A stretch of 64,000 nucleotides of DNA from Duganella sp. CF458. GTDB lineage: Bacteria > Pseudomonadota > Gammaproteobacteria > Burkholderiales > Burkholderiaceae_D. The stretch lies in contig NZ_FOOF01000017.1 in assembly GCF_900113115.1 (NCBI RefSeq), positions 1 to 64,000 on the forward strand, read 5' to 3'. Every line of letters begins with the position of its first letter. Within the stretch, counting starts at the first letter, position 1. Positions 42,663-51,959 of the stretch are shown here, piece after piece. Both the position numbers and the translations under genes were made by a program. The notes under the pieces were generated by a model. The model was not told where the DNA came from. It did no database searches and saw nothing but the letters and a program-made list of their open reading frames with translations.

Positions 42663-45600
42663 ATGATGCACAGAATCCGGGAAATCCTGACCTCGCGCAC
42701 CGCCTTCCTTATCTACGGCTGGCTTGCCTTTGCGGCATTCCTGCTGGTGACGGCGGTACTGCTGGAATTGCCATACAGCCTGGCCTTTGCCGTGCTGGCA
42801 GCCGCCCTGCTGCTTGGCATAATGGTCTGGTCATGGCGCCGCTATCGCGCGCGCCGCGCCGCCACGCAGTTGGGCAGCATGCTGGAACAACAGGCCGTTG
42901 CCGCACCGGCCAAGGCAGAACCTGCGCCGCGCCATGAAACGGAAACCCTGCGCAAGCGCATGCTCGATGCGATCCAGACCATCAAGACGTCCAAGCTGGG
43001 CCTGCGCTCAGGCAGTGCAGCGTTGTACGAGCTGCCCTGGTATATGATCATTGGCAACCCGGCCGCCGGCAAGAGTACCGCGATCGCCAACTCCGGCCTG
43101 CAGTTCCCGCTGGCCGGCAGCCGCATCGTGCAGGGCGTGGGCGGTACCCGTAATTGCGACTGGTTCTTCACCACGGACGGCATCCTGCTCGATACCGCCG
43201 GCCGCTATGCAGTCAACGACGAAGACCGGGCCGAGTGGTTCGGCTTCCTCGGCCTGCTGAAGAAGTACCGCAAGAAAGCGCCGATCAACGGCATCATCAT
43301 CGCCGTCAGCATCGCGGAACTGACCGGCAAGCGCCCGGAATTCGCGATCGAACTGGCCAAGAACCTGCGCCAGCGCGTGCAGGAGCTGACCGAAAAGCTG
43401 GAAGTGCATGCCCCGGTCTATATCGTGTTCACCAAGGCCGACCTGATCAACGGTTTCACGGACTTCTTCCACGATACCGAAATCGGTGAGCGCGACCGCG
43501 TATGGGGCGCCACCCTGCCCTACAACAAGGCCCAGCCAAACGAGGACTTGCTGCGCCAGTTCGACGCGCGCTTCGATGAGCTGTATGAAGGCCTGAAGGA
43601 AATGAGCCTGGCCAATATGGCCCTGCAATGGCGCGAACGCCTGCCGTCCGGCGTCTTCACCTTCCCGCTGGAGTTCAACTCGGTCAAGGCGCCGCTGCGT
43701 ACCTTCATCGCGACCCTGTTCGAAGAAAACCCGTTCCAGTTCAAGCCTGTGTTCCGCGGCTTTTACTTCACCAGCGCACTGCAGGAAGGCGAAGGCGTTT
43801 CCGCCACTTCGCACCGCGTGGCGCAGCGTTTCGACTTGAGCCTGAAACGCGAAGAACACCACGGCAGCGAACAGCAACACGGCTACTTCCTGCTCAAGCT
43901 GTTCCGCAACGTGATCTTCGCGGACAAGAACCTGGTGGCGCAGTACGCCAGCCCGGCCAAGGTGCGCATGCGTTATGCAGCCTTCTTCGGCGCCGTGGCG
44001 CTGAGCGGCCTGCTGCTGGGCGGCTGGAGCTGGTCCTACATGGGCAATCGCACGTTGGTGGCCAATGTGCAGGCCGACCTGGATAAGGTAGTCAAGCTGC
44101 AAAAGCAGCGTCCCGACCTGGCGGCGCGACTGGAAGCGCTGGAAATCCTGCAGGACCGTATCGAACAACTGGACCGCTTCCGCGACAACCGCCCGATGTC
44201 GGTCAGCCTGGGGCTGTACCAGGGCGCCTACCTGGAACGCAAGCTGCGCGAGGAATACTTCGCCGGCGTGCGCGAAGTGATGCTGAAGCCGGTCGGCCAA
44301 TCGCTGGAGACCTTCCTCGGCGAAGTCAATGCCAATGCGGAGCGCCTGCAACCGCTGGCGCGTAATGCCGCTGCGACGCCTGCCGGCGCGGCAGCGCCAG
44401 GTGCGGCGGCCGCGACCGCGACTGCTGCGGCAACACCCGCGCCGGCAGGGCCGCAACAGTTCAAGGACGCCTCCCCTGAAAACGTGGAAGACGCCTACAA
44501 CGCGCTGAAAACCTACCTGATGCTGGGTGATAAATCGCGCGCCGAAGCCAGCCACCTGAACGACCAGTTGACCCGTTTCTGGCGCGTTTGGCTGGAATCG
44601 AATCGCGGCGCGATGCCGCGCGAGCAGATGATCCGCAGCGCCGAACGCCTGATCGCCTTCTACCTGTCCGAGATCAACGATCCATCCTGGCCGACGGTCG
44701 ACAACCGCCTGGCCCTGGTTGACCAGTCGCGCAACACCCTGCGCGGCGTGGTGCGCGGCATGCCGGCGCGCGAACGCGTGTATGCCGACGTCAAGGCACG
44801 TGCCGCGACCCGCTTCCCTTCCATGACGGTGGCCCGCATCGTTGGCGACCAGGACCGCGAACTGGTGCTGGGCAGCTACTCGATTTCCGGCGCCTACACC
44901 CGTGCGGCATGGGAAGGCTATGTGCGCGACGCCTTCAAGGAGGCCGCCAACCACGAACTGCAAAGCGCCGACTGGGTGCTGAAGACCGCAGCCAAGGACG
45001 ACCTGACGCTGGAAGGAAGTCCTGAGCAGATCCAGAAAGCCCTGGTCGACCTTTACAAGAACGACTATGCTAAGGAATGGCAAAAGTTCCTGCAGGGCGT
45101 GGCGATCCGGGACCTGAATGGCTTTGAAGCGGCAGCCGCCGCAATGAACCGCCTGGGCGACCCGCAGACTTCGCCGGTCTCCAAGCTGGTCACCACCGTG
45201 TACCAGGAAACCTCGTGGGACAATCCTTCCCTGCTGGATAGCGGCCTGCAGCGCGCCCAGCGCGGTGTTGGCGACTGGTTCCGCGAAACCATCCTGCGCC
45301 AGAAGCCTTCGCAGGTGAACATCAACCTGCCAGCCAACCCGCAAGGCCAGCCAGGCGCACCGCTGCCGCTCGGTCCTGTCGGCCGCGAGTTCTCCGGCGT
45401 GGCGCAACTGGTGGTCGTCAAGGACAACAATGCGTCGCTGATGCGCGGCTATATGGACAGCCTGGGCAAACTGCGCGCACGCTTCAACCAGATCAAGAAC
45501 CAGGGCGACCCGGGGCCGGGTGCCAAGCAGCTGATGCAGCAGACGCTGGACGGCAGCGGTTCCGAACTGGCTGACGCGCTGAAATACGTCGACGAGCAGA

Positions 45601-46493
45601 TGCTGGTCGGCATGAACGACCCGCAGAAACAGGCTATCCGTCCGCTGCTGGTGCGTCCGCTGATGCAAACCTTCGCGGTCATCGTGCAGCCGACCGAAGC
45701 CGAGATCAACAAGGTGTGGGCGGCCCAGGTGCTGGAGCCGTTCCGCCGCGACCTGCAAACCAAGTACCCGTTTGCGACCGAATCGAAGCTTGAGGCAAGC
45801 AATGCCGAAATCGGCCAGGTGTTCGGTCCGGAAGGCGCAGTGGCGAAGTTCTTCAACACGACAATCGGCCCGCTGGTGGTACGCCGCGGCGACTCGCTGA
45901 GCGCCAAGACCTGGGCCAATATGGGCATTACCCTGTCGCCTGCCGTCGCCACCGCCTTCCCGGGCTGGATCGCGCCGCTCAGCGCCAACGGCGTCGCCAA
46001 CCAGGCGGCCAGCAGCGAAGAGGCGCAAACCCGCTTCGAGCTGCAGACGGTCGCGGTGACCGGCGTCAGCGAATACACCATCGAAATCGACGGCCAGTCG
46101 GTGCGCTGGAAAGGCCAGCAACAGCCGTGGGTATCGATGGTATGGCCTAACCCGCAAGGCGTGCCCGGCTCGCGTATTACCGCTTTCACGCCGGATGGCA
46201 GGAAAGTGGTGGTGCTGGAAGAGAACGGCCACTTCGGCTTGAAGAAAATGATTGATGCGGCGCAGCGCAAGCGCCGTCCGGATGGCAGCTTTGAGCTGAA
46301 CTGGACCAACGGCGGCGTGACCGTGGCGGCCAACCTGCGCCTGCTGCCTTCCGCACCGGCACCGGTCGCAGCGCCGGTCCAAGCCAGCCAGGGCTTCCGC
46401 AAGCTGCGCCTGCCGGACGCCGTGGTCGGCGGCCCTGCACCGGCCGGCGCCGGTGGCGAGCCGGCGATTGCGGCTGCCGGAGGTGCGCAATGA
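42663..46493 (+). CDS. tssM: T6SS inner-membrane protein TssM (IcmF)
   Basis: 1276 residues, standard size. Two membrane helices in the first 60 residues, cytoplasmic GTPase-like domain with intact Walker A (IIGNPAAGKSTAI, about 126-138) and DTAG-type motif (LLDTAGRYAV), a third helix near residue 440 (FFGAVALSGLLLGGWSW), and a large periplasmic region ending in the TssJ-binding beta domain (YTIEIDGQSVRW ... LNWTNGGVTVAANLRL). With TssL (and normally TssJ) it forms the membrane complex. It overlaps tagF by 4 bp. Confidence 0.97.
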   Translation: MMHRIREILTSRTAFLIYGWLAFAAFLLVTAVLLELPYSLAFAVLAAALLLGIMVWSWRRYRARRAATQLGSMLEQQAVAAPAKAEPAPRHETETLRKRMLDAIQTIKTSKLGLRSGSAALYELPWYMIIGNPAAGKSTAIANSGLQFPLAGSRIVQGVGGTRNCDWFFTTDGILLDTAGRYAVNDEDRAEWFGFLGLLKKYRKKAPINGIIIAVSIAELTGKRPEFAIELAKNLRQRVQELTEKLEVHAPVYIVFTKADLINGFTDFFHDTEIGERDRVWGATLPYNKAQPNEDLLRQFDARFDELYEGLKEMSLANMALQWRERLPSGVFTFPLEFNSVKAPLRTFIATLFEENPFQFKPVFRGFYFTSALQEGEGVSATSHRVAQRFDLSLKREEHHGSEQQHGYFLLKLFRNVIFADKNLVAQYASPAKVRMRYAAFFGAVALSGLLLGGWSWSYMGNRTLVANVQADLDKVVKLQKQRPDLAARLEALEILQDRIEQLDRFRDNRPMSVSLGLYQGAYLERKLREEYFAGVREVMLKPVGQSLETFLGEVNANAERLQPLARNAAATPAGAAAPGAAAATATAAATPAPAGPQQFKDASPENVEDAYNALKTYLMLGDKSRAEASHLNDQLTRFWRVWLESNRGAMPREQMIRSAERLIAFYLSEINDPSWPTVDNRLALVDQSRNTLRGVVRGMPARERVYADVKARAATRFPSMTVARIVGDQDRELVLGSYSISGAYTRAAWEGYVRDAFKEAANHELQSADWVLKTAAKDDLTLEGSPEQIQKALVDLYKNDYAKEWQKFLQGVAIRDLNGFEAAAAAMNRLGDPQTSPVSKLVTTVYQETSWDNPSLLDSGLQRAQRGVGDWFRETILRQKPSQVNINLPANPQGQPGAPLPLGPVGREFSGVAQLVVVKDNNASLMRGYMDSLGKLRARFNQIKNQGDPGPGAKQLMQQTLDGSGSELADALKYVDEQMLVGMNDPQKQAIRPLLVRPLMQTFAVIVQPTEAEINKVWAAQVLEPFRRDLQTKYPFATESKLEASNAEIGQVFGPEGAVAKFFNTTIGPLVVRRGDSLSAKTWANMGITLSPAVATAFPGWIAPLSANGVANQAASSEEAQTRFELQTVAVTGVSEYTIEIDGQSVRWKGQQQPWVSMVWPNPQGVPGSRITAFTPDGRKVVVLEENGHFGLKKMIDAAQRKRRPDGSFELNWTNGGVTVAANLRLLPSAPAPVAAPVQASQGFRKLRLPDAVVGGPAPAGAGGEPAIAAAGGAQ

Positions 46494-47467
46494 GTCGCGC
46501 TGCTGCTATCGGCTACTTCGGCAAGATTCCGAGCCGCGCCGACTTTGTAAAAGGCGGCAGCGATCCGAAAGTCTTGCAGATGATGGATGACTGGATGGCG
46601 CGCTCGATGGACATGCTGAGCATAGATGCGCGCTGGAAGTTGACGTACGACGCTGTGCAGCCGCTGCATTTCGCCCTGTTCGGCCCGCGCCGGCGCGCGG
46701 CCATTGCCGGCCATATCGCGGCCAGCAGCGACCAGTCCAGCCGCCGCTTCCCTTTCCTGATGGCAGGCAGCATCGACGTCGACGAACCGTCCTCCTTTGC
46801 CGCCAACAGCCCGCTGGTGCTGACGCGCCTGTGGAACCGCCTGGAAAACCTGAGCGGCGGCGTGCTGTCCGCGGAGGATGCGGCCGCGCCGCTGCAGGCC
46901 TTGAACGGCAACACGGTGGAACTGGATACCCGTGCCAGCGCCTACGATGCGGCGTTTGCCGATTTCCTGGAGCTGCAGACGGTCGGTGGCCTTGACGCCA
47001 TGCTGGCGCAGGCCGGCTTTACCGGCAGCGTGCGGCAGGTATTGCTGGCGTTGGGCATCCTGCTGCAGCCGGTGATGGCCAGCAGCTCGAGCCGCCTGGA
47101 AAAAAGCCTGGTGCTGCCGCTGCCCACCGACCCGATGTACCGCTACCTGGTGGCGGCATTCTGGATGCACATGGTCACGCCGTTCCTGGCGCGCGCCGAC
47201 TTCGAACTATCGCTGTTCGTGACAAGACTGGACGACAAGCCGGTGCTGGTGCTGGGCTTCAGCGGCGCGTCGCCGCAAACCCTGTTGGGCATCATGGACC
47301 CGCAAGTCGGCGAAGGCCACCACATCGCCTTCGACAACGTCGACTGGGTCGAGGACCAGGTCAACGAAGACTATGCGATACAGAAGGTGTCGGCCTACCT
47401 CGCCAATCCCGGACTTTCCCTGAAATCCGCGCACGACTCGTTGCGTACTTCCTTTATCGGAAACTGA
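46490..47467 (+). CDS. tagF: T6SS-associated protein TagF
   Basis: 325 residues. The N-terminal TagF domain is clear: AIGYFGKIPSRADFVKGG, LQMMDDWMARSM, and FALFGPRRRAAIAGHIAASSDQSSRRFPF. In other bacteria TagF is a post-translational repressor of T6SS assembly. The C-terminal half (about 190-325) is longer than in the stand-alone TagF of some species. Translationally coupled to tssM by a 4-bp overlap. Confidence 0.93.
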   Translation: MSRAAAIGYFGKIPSRADFVKGGSDPKVLQMMDDWMARSMDMLSIDARWKLTYDAVQPLHFALFGPRRRAAIAGHIAASSDQSSRRFPFLMAGSIDVDEPSSFAANSPLVLTRLWNRLENLSGGVLSAEDAAAPLQALNGNTVELDTRASAYDAAFADFLELQTVGGLDAMLAQAGFTGSVRQVLLALGILLQPVMASSSSRLEKSLVLPLPTDPMYRYLVAAFWMHMVTPFLARADFELSLFVTRLDDKPVLVLGFSGASPQTLLGIMDPQVGEGHHIAFDNVDWVEDQVNEDYAIQKVSAYLANPGLSLKSAHDSLRTSFIGN

Positions 47468-47468
47468 T

Positions 47469-48218
47469 ATGCGTTACCTTCCCCTCCTCCTGCTGTGCGC
47501 CGCCTTTGCGGCGCAGGCGCAAGTACCCGGCCAGGTTGTCGCCAGCGGCACCGTGGCCGACGAAGCCAGCAAGACTGCCGTATTGGCCAAGCTGCGCGAA
47601 GTTTATGGCGCCGACAAGGTGCTGGACCAGATTACCGTGGGCCAGGTCACCACGCCGGCCAACTGGGGCGACTATGTGCAAAAGCTGATCACGCCGGACC
47701 TGAAACAGGTCAGCCGCGGCCAGCTGAAGATCGACGGCACTTCCGTCAGCGTGCGCGGTGAAGTCGCCAACGAAGCGCAGCGCCAGCGCATTGCCAGCGA
47801 CTTTGCCACCCGCCTCAATCCTACCTATACCGTCACCAACGGCCTGCGCGTCTCGGCGGCGGACCAGGGCGTGCTGGATCGCACCCTGGCCAACCGTATC
47901 GTCGAATTCGAAAGCGGCCAGGCCGTGCTGACCCCGACCGGCAAGACCATCCTCGACGAAATGGGCGCGGCCATGCTGAAGCTGAAAGGCCAGAAGGTGG
48001 AAATCATCGGCCACACCGACAACGTGGGCCTGCGCACCAGCAACCAGAACCTGTCGCAGGCGCGCGCCGAAACGGTGCGCAACTACCTGGCCGGCAAGGG
48101 TATTCCTGCCGAAACCCTGGTCGCATCGGGCTCCGGCCCGGATCGACCGATCGCCAGCAACGACACCGTGGAAGGCCGTGCACGCAACCGCCGTATTGAA
48201 TTCCGCATGGCGCAGTAA
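47469..48218 (+). CDS. OmpA-family peptidoglycan-binding protein of the T6SS
   Basis: 249 residues. Signal peptide MRYLPLLLLCAAFAAQA, a BON-like middle part (LKIDGTSVSVRGEVANEAQRQRIASDF) and a C-terminal OmpA domain (IVEFESGQAVLTPTGKTILDEM, VEIIGHTDNVG, NLSQARAETVRNYLAGKGI, RARNRRIEFRM). OmpA domains hold the wall. TssL in this cluster lacks such a domain, so this protein may anchor the membrane complex to peptidoglycan, as TagL-type proteins do. It starts 1 bp after tagF. Confidence 0.9.
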   Translation: MRYLPLLLLCAAFAAQAQVPGQVVASGTVADEASKTAVLAKLREVYGADKVLDQITVGQVTTPANWGDYVQKLITPDLKQVSRGQLKIDGTSVSVRGEVANEAQRQRIASDFATRLNPTYTVTNGLRVSAADQGVLDRTLANRIVEFESGQAVLTPTGKTILDEMGAAMLKLKGQKVEIIGHTDNVGLRTSNQNLSQARAETVRNYLAGKGIPAETLVASGSGPDRPIASNDTVEGRARNRRIEFRMAQ

Positions 48219-48232
48219 CCAAGGAGATAACC

Positions 48233-49273
48233 ATGTTTAACGCAGAAACCCTGCTGGCGCCGATCTCGCCGGCACAACCGGCCGGCAACGACCTGTCCTT
48301 TTCCAGCGACTTCGACGCCATCGCCCAGGCGCGCCGTTTTGACGACCCTTCGCTGGAACAGGGCGAGTGGGTTACGGAACTGAAAGAGGCCGACTGGTCG
48401 TTTGTCGTGAAGCGCTGCAGCGCCTTGCTGGGCGAAAAGAGCAAGGACTTGCGGATAGCGGTCTGGCTGGCGGAAGCTGCGGCCAAGCAGCACCGCATGC
48501 AAGGCCTGGGCGAGTCGTTCCGCCTGCTGGCTGGCCTGATCCGCGAATTCTGGAACAACGGCCTGTATCCGGAGCCCGATGGCGACGATATGGAGCAGCG
48601 CGTCGGCAACCTGGCCTGGCTGCTGGGCCGCACCCCTGCCCTGCTGCGTGAAATGCCGTTGACCGAAGGCCAGGGCACCGCCTTCTCCGCCATCGACTTC
48701 GATATGGCGCGCAAGCAGGCCAGCCTGCCGGACCACGCCCGCAATCCGGACTGGCCGAAGCTGGCCGATATGGAAACCGCGCGTTCGCGCAATTCGCCGC
48801 GCTTCCGCGAACAGTTCGCGACCGATGCGCGCTATTGCATGGATGCCTTGAAAGAACTGGAACAGGTGTCCGACGAATTCCTGGGCAATGACAGCCCGGG
48901 TTTTGCGGCAGCACGCGATGCGGTGCAGGCCATGATCGATGCGATGCCGTCGCATGCGGCATTGCCGGCTACGGTCGGCACGCCGCTCGGCGTGGCGCCG
49001 GCAGGTGAGCAGATCATCATTGCGCAGCCTATGGCTGGCGTCGTGCCGCAGGCCAGCGGCCCGGTCGTCTCGCGCGCCCAGGCCATCTCGCAATTGCGCG
49101 AGATCGCCAGCTTCTTCCGCCGCACCGAACCGCACAGCCCTGTCTCGTACTTCGCGGACAAGGCTGCCGATGCGGGCGAACAGGACCTGCACACCTGGCT
49201 GCGCAGCGTGGTGAAAGACTCCAACTCGCTGCAGCATATCGAGGAGATGCTGGGCATCCCCCCGTCCAACTGA
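48233..49273 (+). CDS. tssA: T6SS cap/baseplate organiser TssA
   Basis: 346 residues with the ImpA_N domain at the N-terminus (LLAPISPAQPAGNDLSFSSDFDAIAQARR, in part) followed by helical regions and a C-terminal segment (ISQLREIASFFRRTEPHSPVSYFADKA) typical of short TssA proteins. TssA guides sheath and tube assembly. Strong SD (AAGGAG). Its stop codon touches the stop codon of the converging clpV. Confidence 0.94.
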   Translation: MFNAETLLAPISPAQPAGNDLSFSSDFDAIAQARRFDDPSLEQGEWVTELKEADWSFVVKRCSALLGEKSKDLRIAVWLAEAAAKQHRMQGLGESFRLLAGLIREFWNNGLYPEPDGDDMEQRVGNLAWLLGRTPALLREMPLTEGQGTAFSAIDFDMARKQASLPDHARNPDWPKLADMETARSRNSPRFREQFATDARYCMDALKELEQVSDEFLGNDSPGFAAARDAVQAMIDAMPSHAALPATVGTPLGVAPAGEQIIIAQPMAGVVPQASGPVVSRAQAISQLREIASFFRRTEPHSPVSYFADKAADAGEQDLHTWLRSVVKDSNSLQHIEEMLGIPPSN

Positions 49274-51949
49274 TCAGACTACGCTGTAGCTGAAATTCCC
49301 CTGCTGGTCGGCCGCGACTTCGATGCGGCCGATCGCACTTCCCTCCGCCATCTTCGCCAGCACCGCTTCCGCCACCTCAGGCAGCAGCGTGCCATTCAGG
49401 ATATTGTCCACATTGCGGGCGCCGGAATCGACTTCGGTGCAACGCGCCAGCACGGCTTCCACCAGCGTATCGTCGTAATGGAAGGTCGCCTTGTGGTTGG
49501 CCGCCACGCGCCGGCCGATGCGGTCCAGCTTCAGGGTGATGATGCTGGCCAGGACGTCGTCGCCCAGCGGATAGTACGGCACCACTTTCAGGCGGCCCAG
49601 GAAGGCCGGCTTGAACGCCTTCACCAGTTGCGGGCGGATCGCCGCTTCCAGCTCTTCCGGCGACGGCATCTCTTCCGCTTCCTTGTTCAGGCAAGCCTGC
49701 ATCATGGTTGCCGAGCCGACGTTGGAGGTCAGGATGATGATGGTGTTGCGGAAGTCGATCTCGCGGCCTTCCGCGTCATCCATCACGCCCTTGTCGAACA
49801 CCTGGAAGAACAGCTCCAGCACGTCCGGATGGGCCTTTTCCACTTCATCCAGCAGCACCACGCTGTATGGATTGCGGCGCACCGCTTCGGTCAGTACACC
49901 GCCCTCGCCGTAGCCGACGTAGCCCGGTGGCGAGCCTTTCAGGCCGGAGACGCTGTGCGCTTCCTGGTATTCGCTCATATTGATGGTGACCATCTTGCGC
50001 TCGCCGCCGTACAGCGCATCGGCCAGGGCCAGCGCGGTTTCGGTCTTGCCGATGCCCGATGGACCGACAAACAGGAATACGCCTTTCGGCTTGTTCGGGT
50101 CGTCCAGGTTGGCGCGCGCGGTGCGCACGCGCTGCGCCACCGCTTCGATGGCGTACGGCTGGCCGATCACGCGTTCTTCCAGCGCTGGGCGCAGCTTCAG
50201 CACCGCCTGGATTTCGTTCTTCACCATCTTGCCGAGCGGGATGCCGGTCCAGCCGGCGACGATTTCCGCCACCACGTTGCCGTCCACCTGCACCGGCACC
50301 ATAGGCGCCTCGCCTTGCAGCGCGCGCAGTTCCTTGAGCAGGGCCTGGATGTCGTGCGCCTGGCTCGCCGCGCCGCCTTGTTCGGCCGCTGCCGCCTCGA
50401 CGCTGGCGCGCGCCTCGCCGATCTGCGCCGCCAGCGCCTTTTCCTGCTCCCAGCGCGCTTGCAGCGCAGCCAGTTCCTCCTGCGCCGCGGTGCGGCTGTC
50501 GGCCAGTTCCTGAAGGCGTTCTTGATGCGCACCGCCACCGGCCAGCTCGCGCTCCAGCGCGCCGGCTTCCGCAGCCATGCGTTCCAGGCGGCGCTGCAGC
50601 GATTCGATCAGTGCCGGGGTGGCGCTCTGGCCCAGTGCCACCTTGGCGCAGGCGGTATCGAGCACGCTGATCGCCTTGTCCGGCAGCTGTCGGCCCATGA
50701 TATAGCGGTGCGACAGGCGCACCGCCTCCGTGATCGCCTCGTCGAAGATACGCACGTTGAAATGCTGCTCCATCAGGGGAGCCATGCCGCGCAACATGGC
50801 GCAAGCCAGCTCCTCGCTCGGTTCTTCAACCTTGATCACCTGGAAGCGGCGTGCCAGCGCCGCATCCTTCTCGAAGTACTTCTTGTACTCGCCCCAGGTG
50901 GTAGCCGCGATGGTACGCAGCTCGCCGCGCGCCAGCGCCGGCTTGAGCAGGTTGGCCGCGTCGTTCTGGCCGGCCTGGCCGCCGGCGCCGATCATGGTAT
51001 GCGCCTCGTCGATGAACAGGATGATCGGCGTCGGGCTCTTGCGCACTTCGTCGATCACGTTCTTCAGGCGGTTCTCGAATTCGCCCTTGACGCTGGCGCC
51101 GGCTTGCAGCAGGCCCATGTCCAGGGTGTGGATCGACACGCCTTTCAGCACGTCCGGCACGTCGCCCTGCGCGATACGCAAGGCCAGTCCCTCCACCACG
51201 GCAGTCTTGCCGACGCCGGCCTCGCCGGTCAGGATCGGATTGTTCTGGCGGCGGCGCATCAGGATATCGATCGCCTGGCGGATTTCCGCATCGCGCCCGA
51301 TCACCGGGTCCACCTTGCCGGCGCGTGCGCGTTCGGTCAGGTTGGTGGTGAATTGGTCCAGTGCCGGCGTCTTGCCGGCCGGCTGCTGCATTTCACCGAC
51401 CGGGTCGCCGCCCAGGGCGCCCTCGCCGCCCGTTACCGCCGCGCGCGTGGCGGCTGCCGCTTCGGCTTCTTCCGAATTGGCGGTCAGCTTGTCCAGGTGG
51501 TGCTTGATATCGTCCGCTTGGAAGCGATGGAACAACGCCGAACTGCGGTAGGCGAGCTGCGACAACTCCGGATCCGTCAGCATGGCCTGCAGCAGGTGGC
51601 CGCTGCGGATGAAGACTTGCTGGCCGGCCTGCAGGTCGAGCGAGGCGATCAGCCAGGCGTGTTCGAACAGTTTCGGCAGGCGCGCCGAGAAGACCGGGGT
51701 GCGCGCATTGCCGCTGCGGAAGCGCGCAATCTCGGCCTGCAAGTCCGCCTGCAGGCGGCTGGTGTCGACTTCGAAATGACGGGCCAGCGCCACCATGTCG
51801 CTGCGCGGATTTTCCAGCAATGCCAGCAGCAGGTGTTCCTGGTCCACTTCATACTGGCCAAGGCCAACGCAAATGCTGGCCGCGCGGGTGGCCGCATTGC
51901 GGCAGGTGTCGTTCAGTTTCCCGATCAGGGTTTTCAGGTTGATGCTCAT
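49274..51949 (-). CDS. clpV: T6SS sheath-disassembly ATPase ClpV (TssH)
   Basis: 891 residues, typical Hsp100 layout: Clp N domain (about 1-150), first AAA with Walker A GEAGVGKTAVV (about 231), middle coiled coil (about 415-520), second AAA with Walker A GPSGIGKTETAL (about 624) and a C-terminal ClpB D2-small domain. It recycles contracted TssBC sheaths. Last gene of the minus-strand operon; TGATCA at 49271-49276 joins its stop to that of tssA with no room for a terminator. AGGA upstream of the ATG. Confidence 0.97.
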   Translation of the reverse strand: MSINLKTLIGKLNDTCRNAATRAASICVGLGQYEVDQEHLLLALLENPRSDMVALARHFEVDTSRLQADLQAEIARFRSGNARTPVFSARLPKLFEHAWLIASLDLQAGQQVFIRSGHLLQAMLTDPELSQLAYRSSALFHRFQADDIKHHLDKLTANSEEAEAAAATRAAVTGGEGALGGDPVGEMQQPAGKTPALDQFTTNLTERARAGKVDPVIGRDAEIRQAIDILMRRRQNNPILTGEAGVGKTAVVEGLALRIAQGDVPDVLKGVSIHTLDMGLLQAGASVKGEFENRLKNVIDEVRKSPTPIILFIDEAHTMIGAGGQAGQNDAANLLKPALARGELRTIAATTWGEYKKYFEKDAALARRFQVIKVEEPSEELACAMLRGMAPLMEQHFNVRIFDEAITEAVRLSHRYIMGRQLPDKAISVLDTACAKVALGQSATPALIESLQRRLERMAAEAGALERELAGGGAHQERLQELADSRTAAQEELAALQARWEQEKALAAQIGEARASVEAAAAEQGGAASQAHDIQALLKELRALQGEAPMVPVQVDGNVVAEIVAGWTGIPLGKMVKNEIQAVLKLRPALEERVIGQPYAIEAVAQRVRTARANLDDPNKPKGVFLFVGPSGIGKTETALALADALYGGERKMVTINMSEYQEAHSVSGLKGSPPGYVGYGEGGVLTEAVRRNPYSVVLLDEVEKAHPDVLELFFQVFDKGVMDDAEGREIDFRNTIIILTSNVGSATMMQACLNKEAEEMPSPEELEAAIRPQLVKAFKPAFLGRLKVVPYYPLGDDVLASIITLKLDRIGRRVAANHKATFHYDDTLVEAVLARCTEVDSGARNVDNILNGTLLPEVAEAVLAKMAEGSAIGRIEVAADQQGNFSYSVV

Positions 51950-51959
51950 CGAGCGGTCC

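Noticed and set aside
43008..46490. Very long antisense open frame (1160 codons) opposite tssM
   Set aside because: It mirrors a GC-rich real gene, has no recognisable domain, and is explained by third-position GC bias. The sense frame is an unambiguous TssM.
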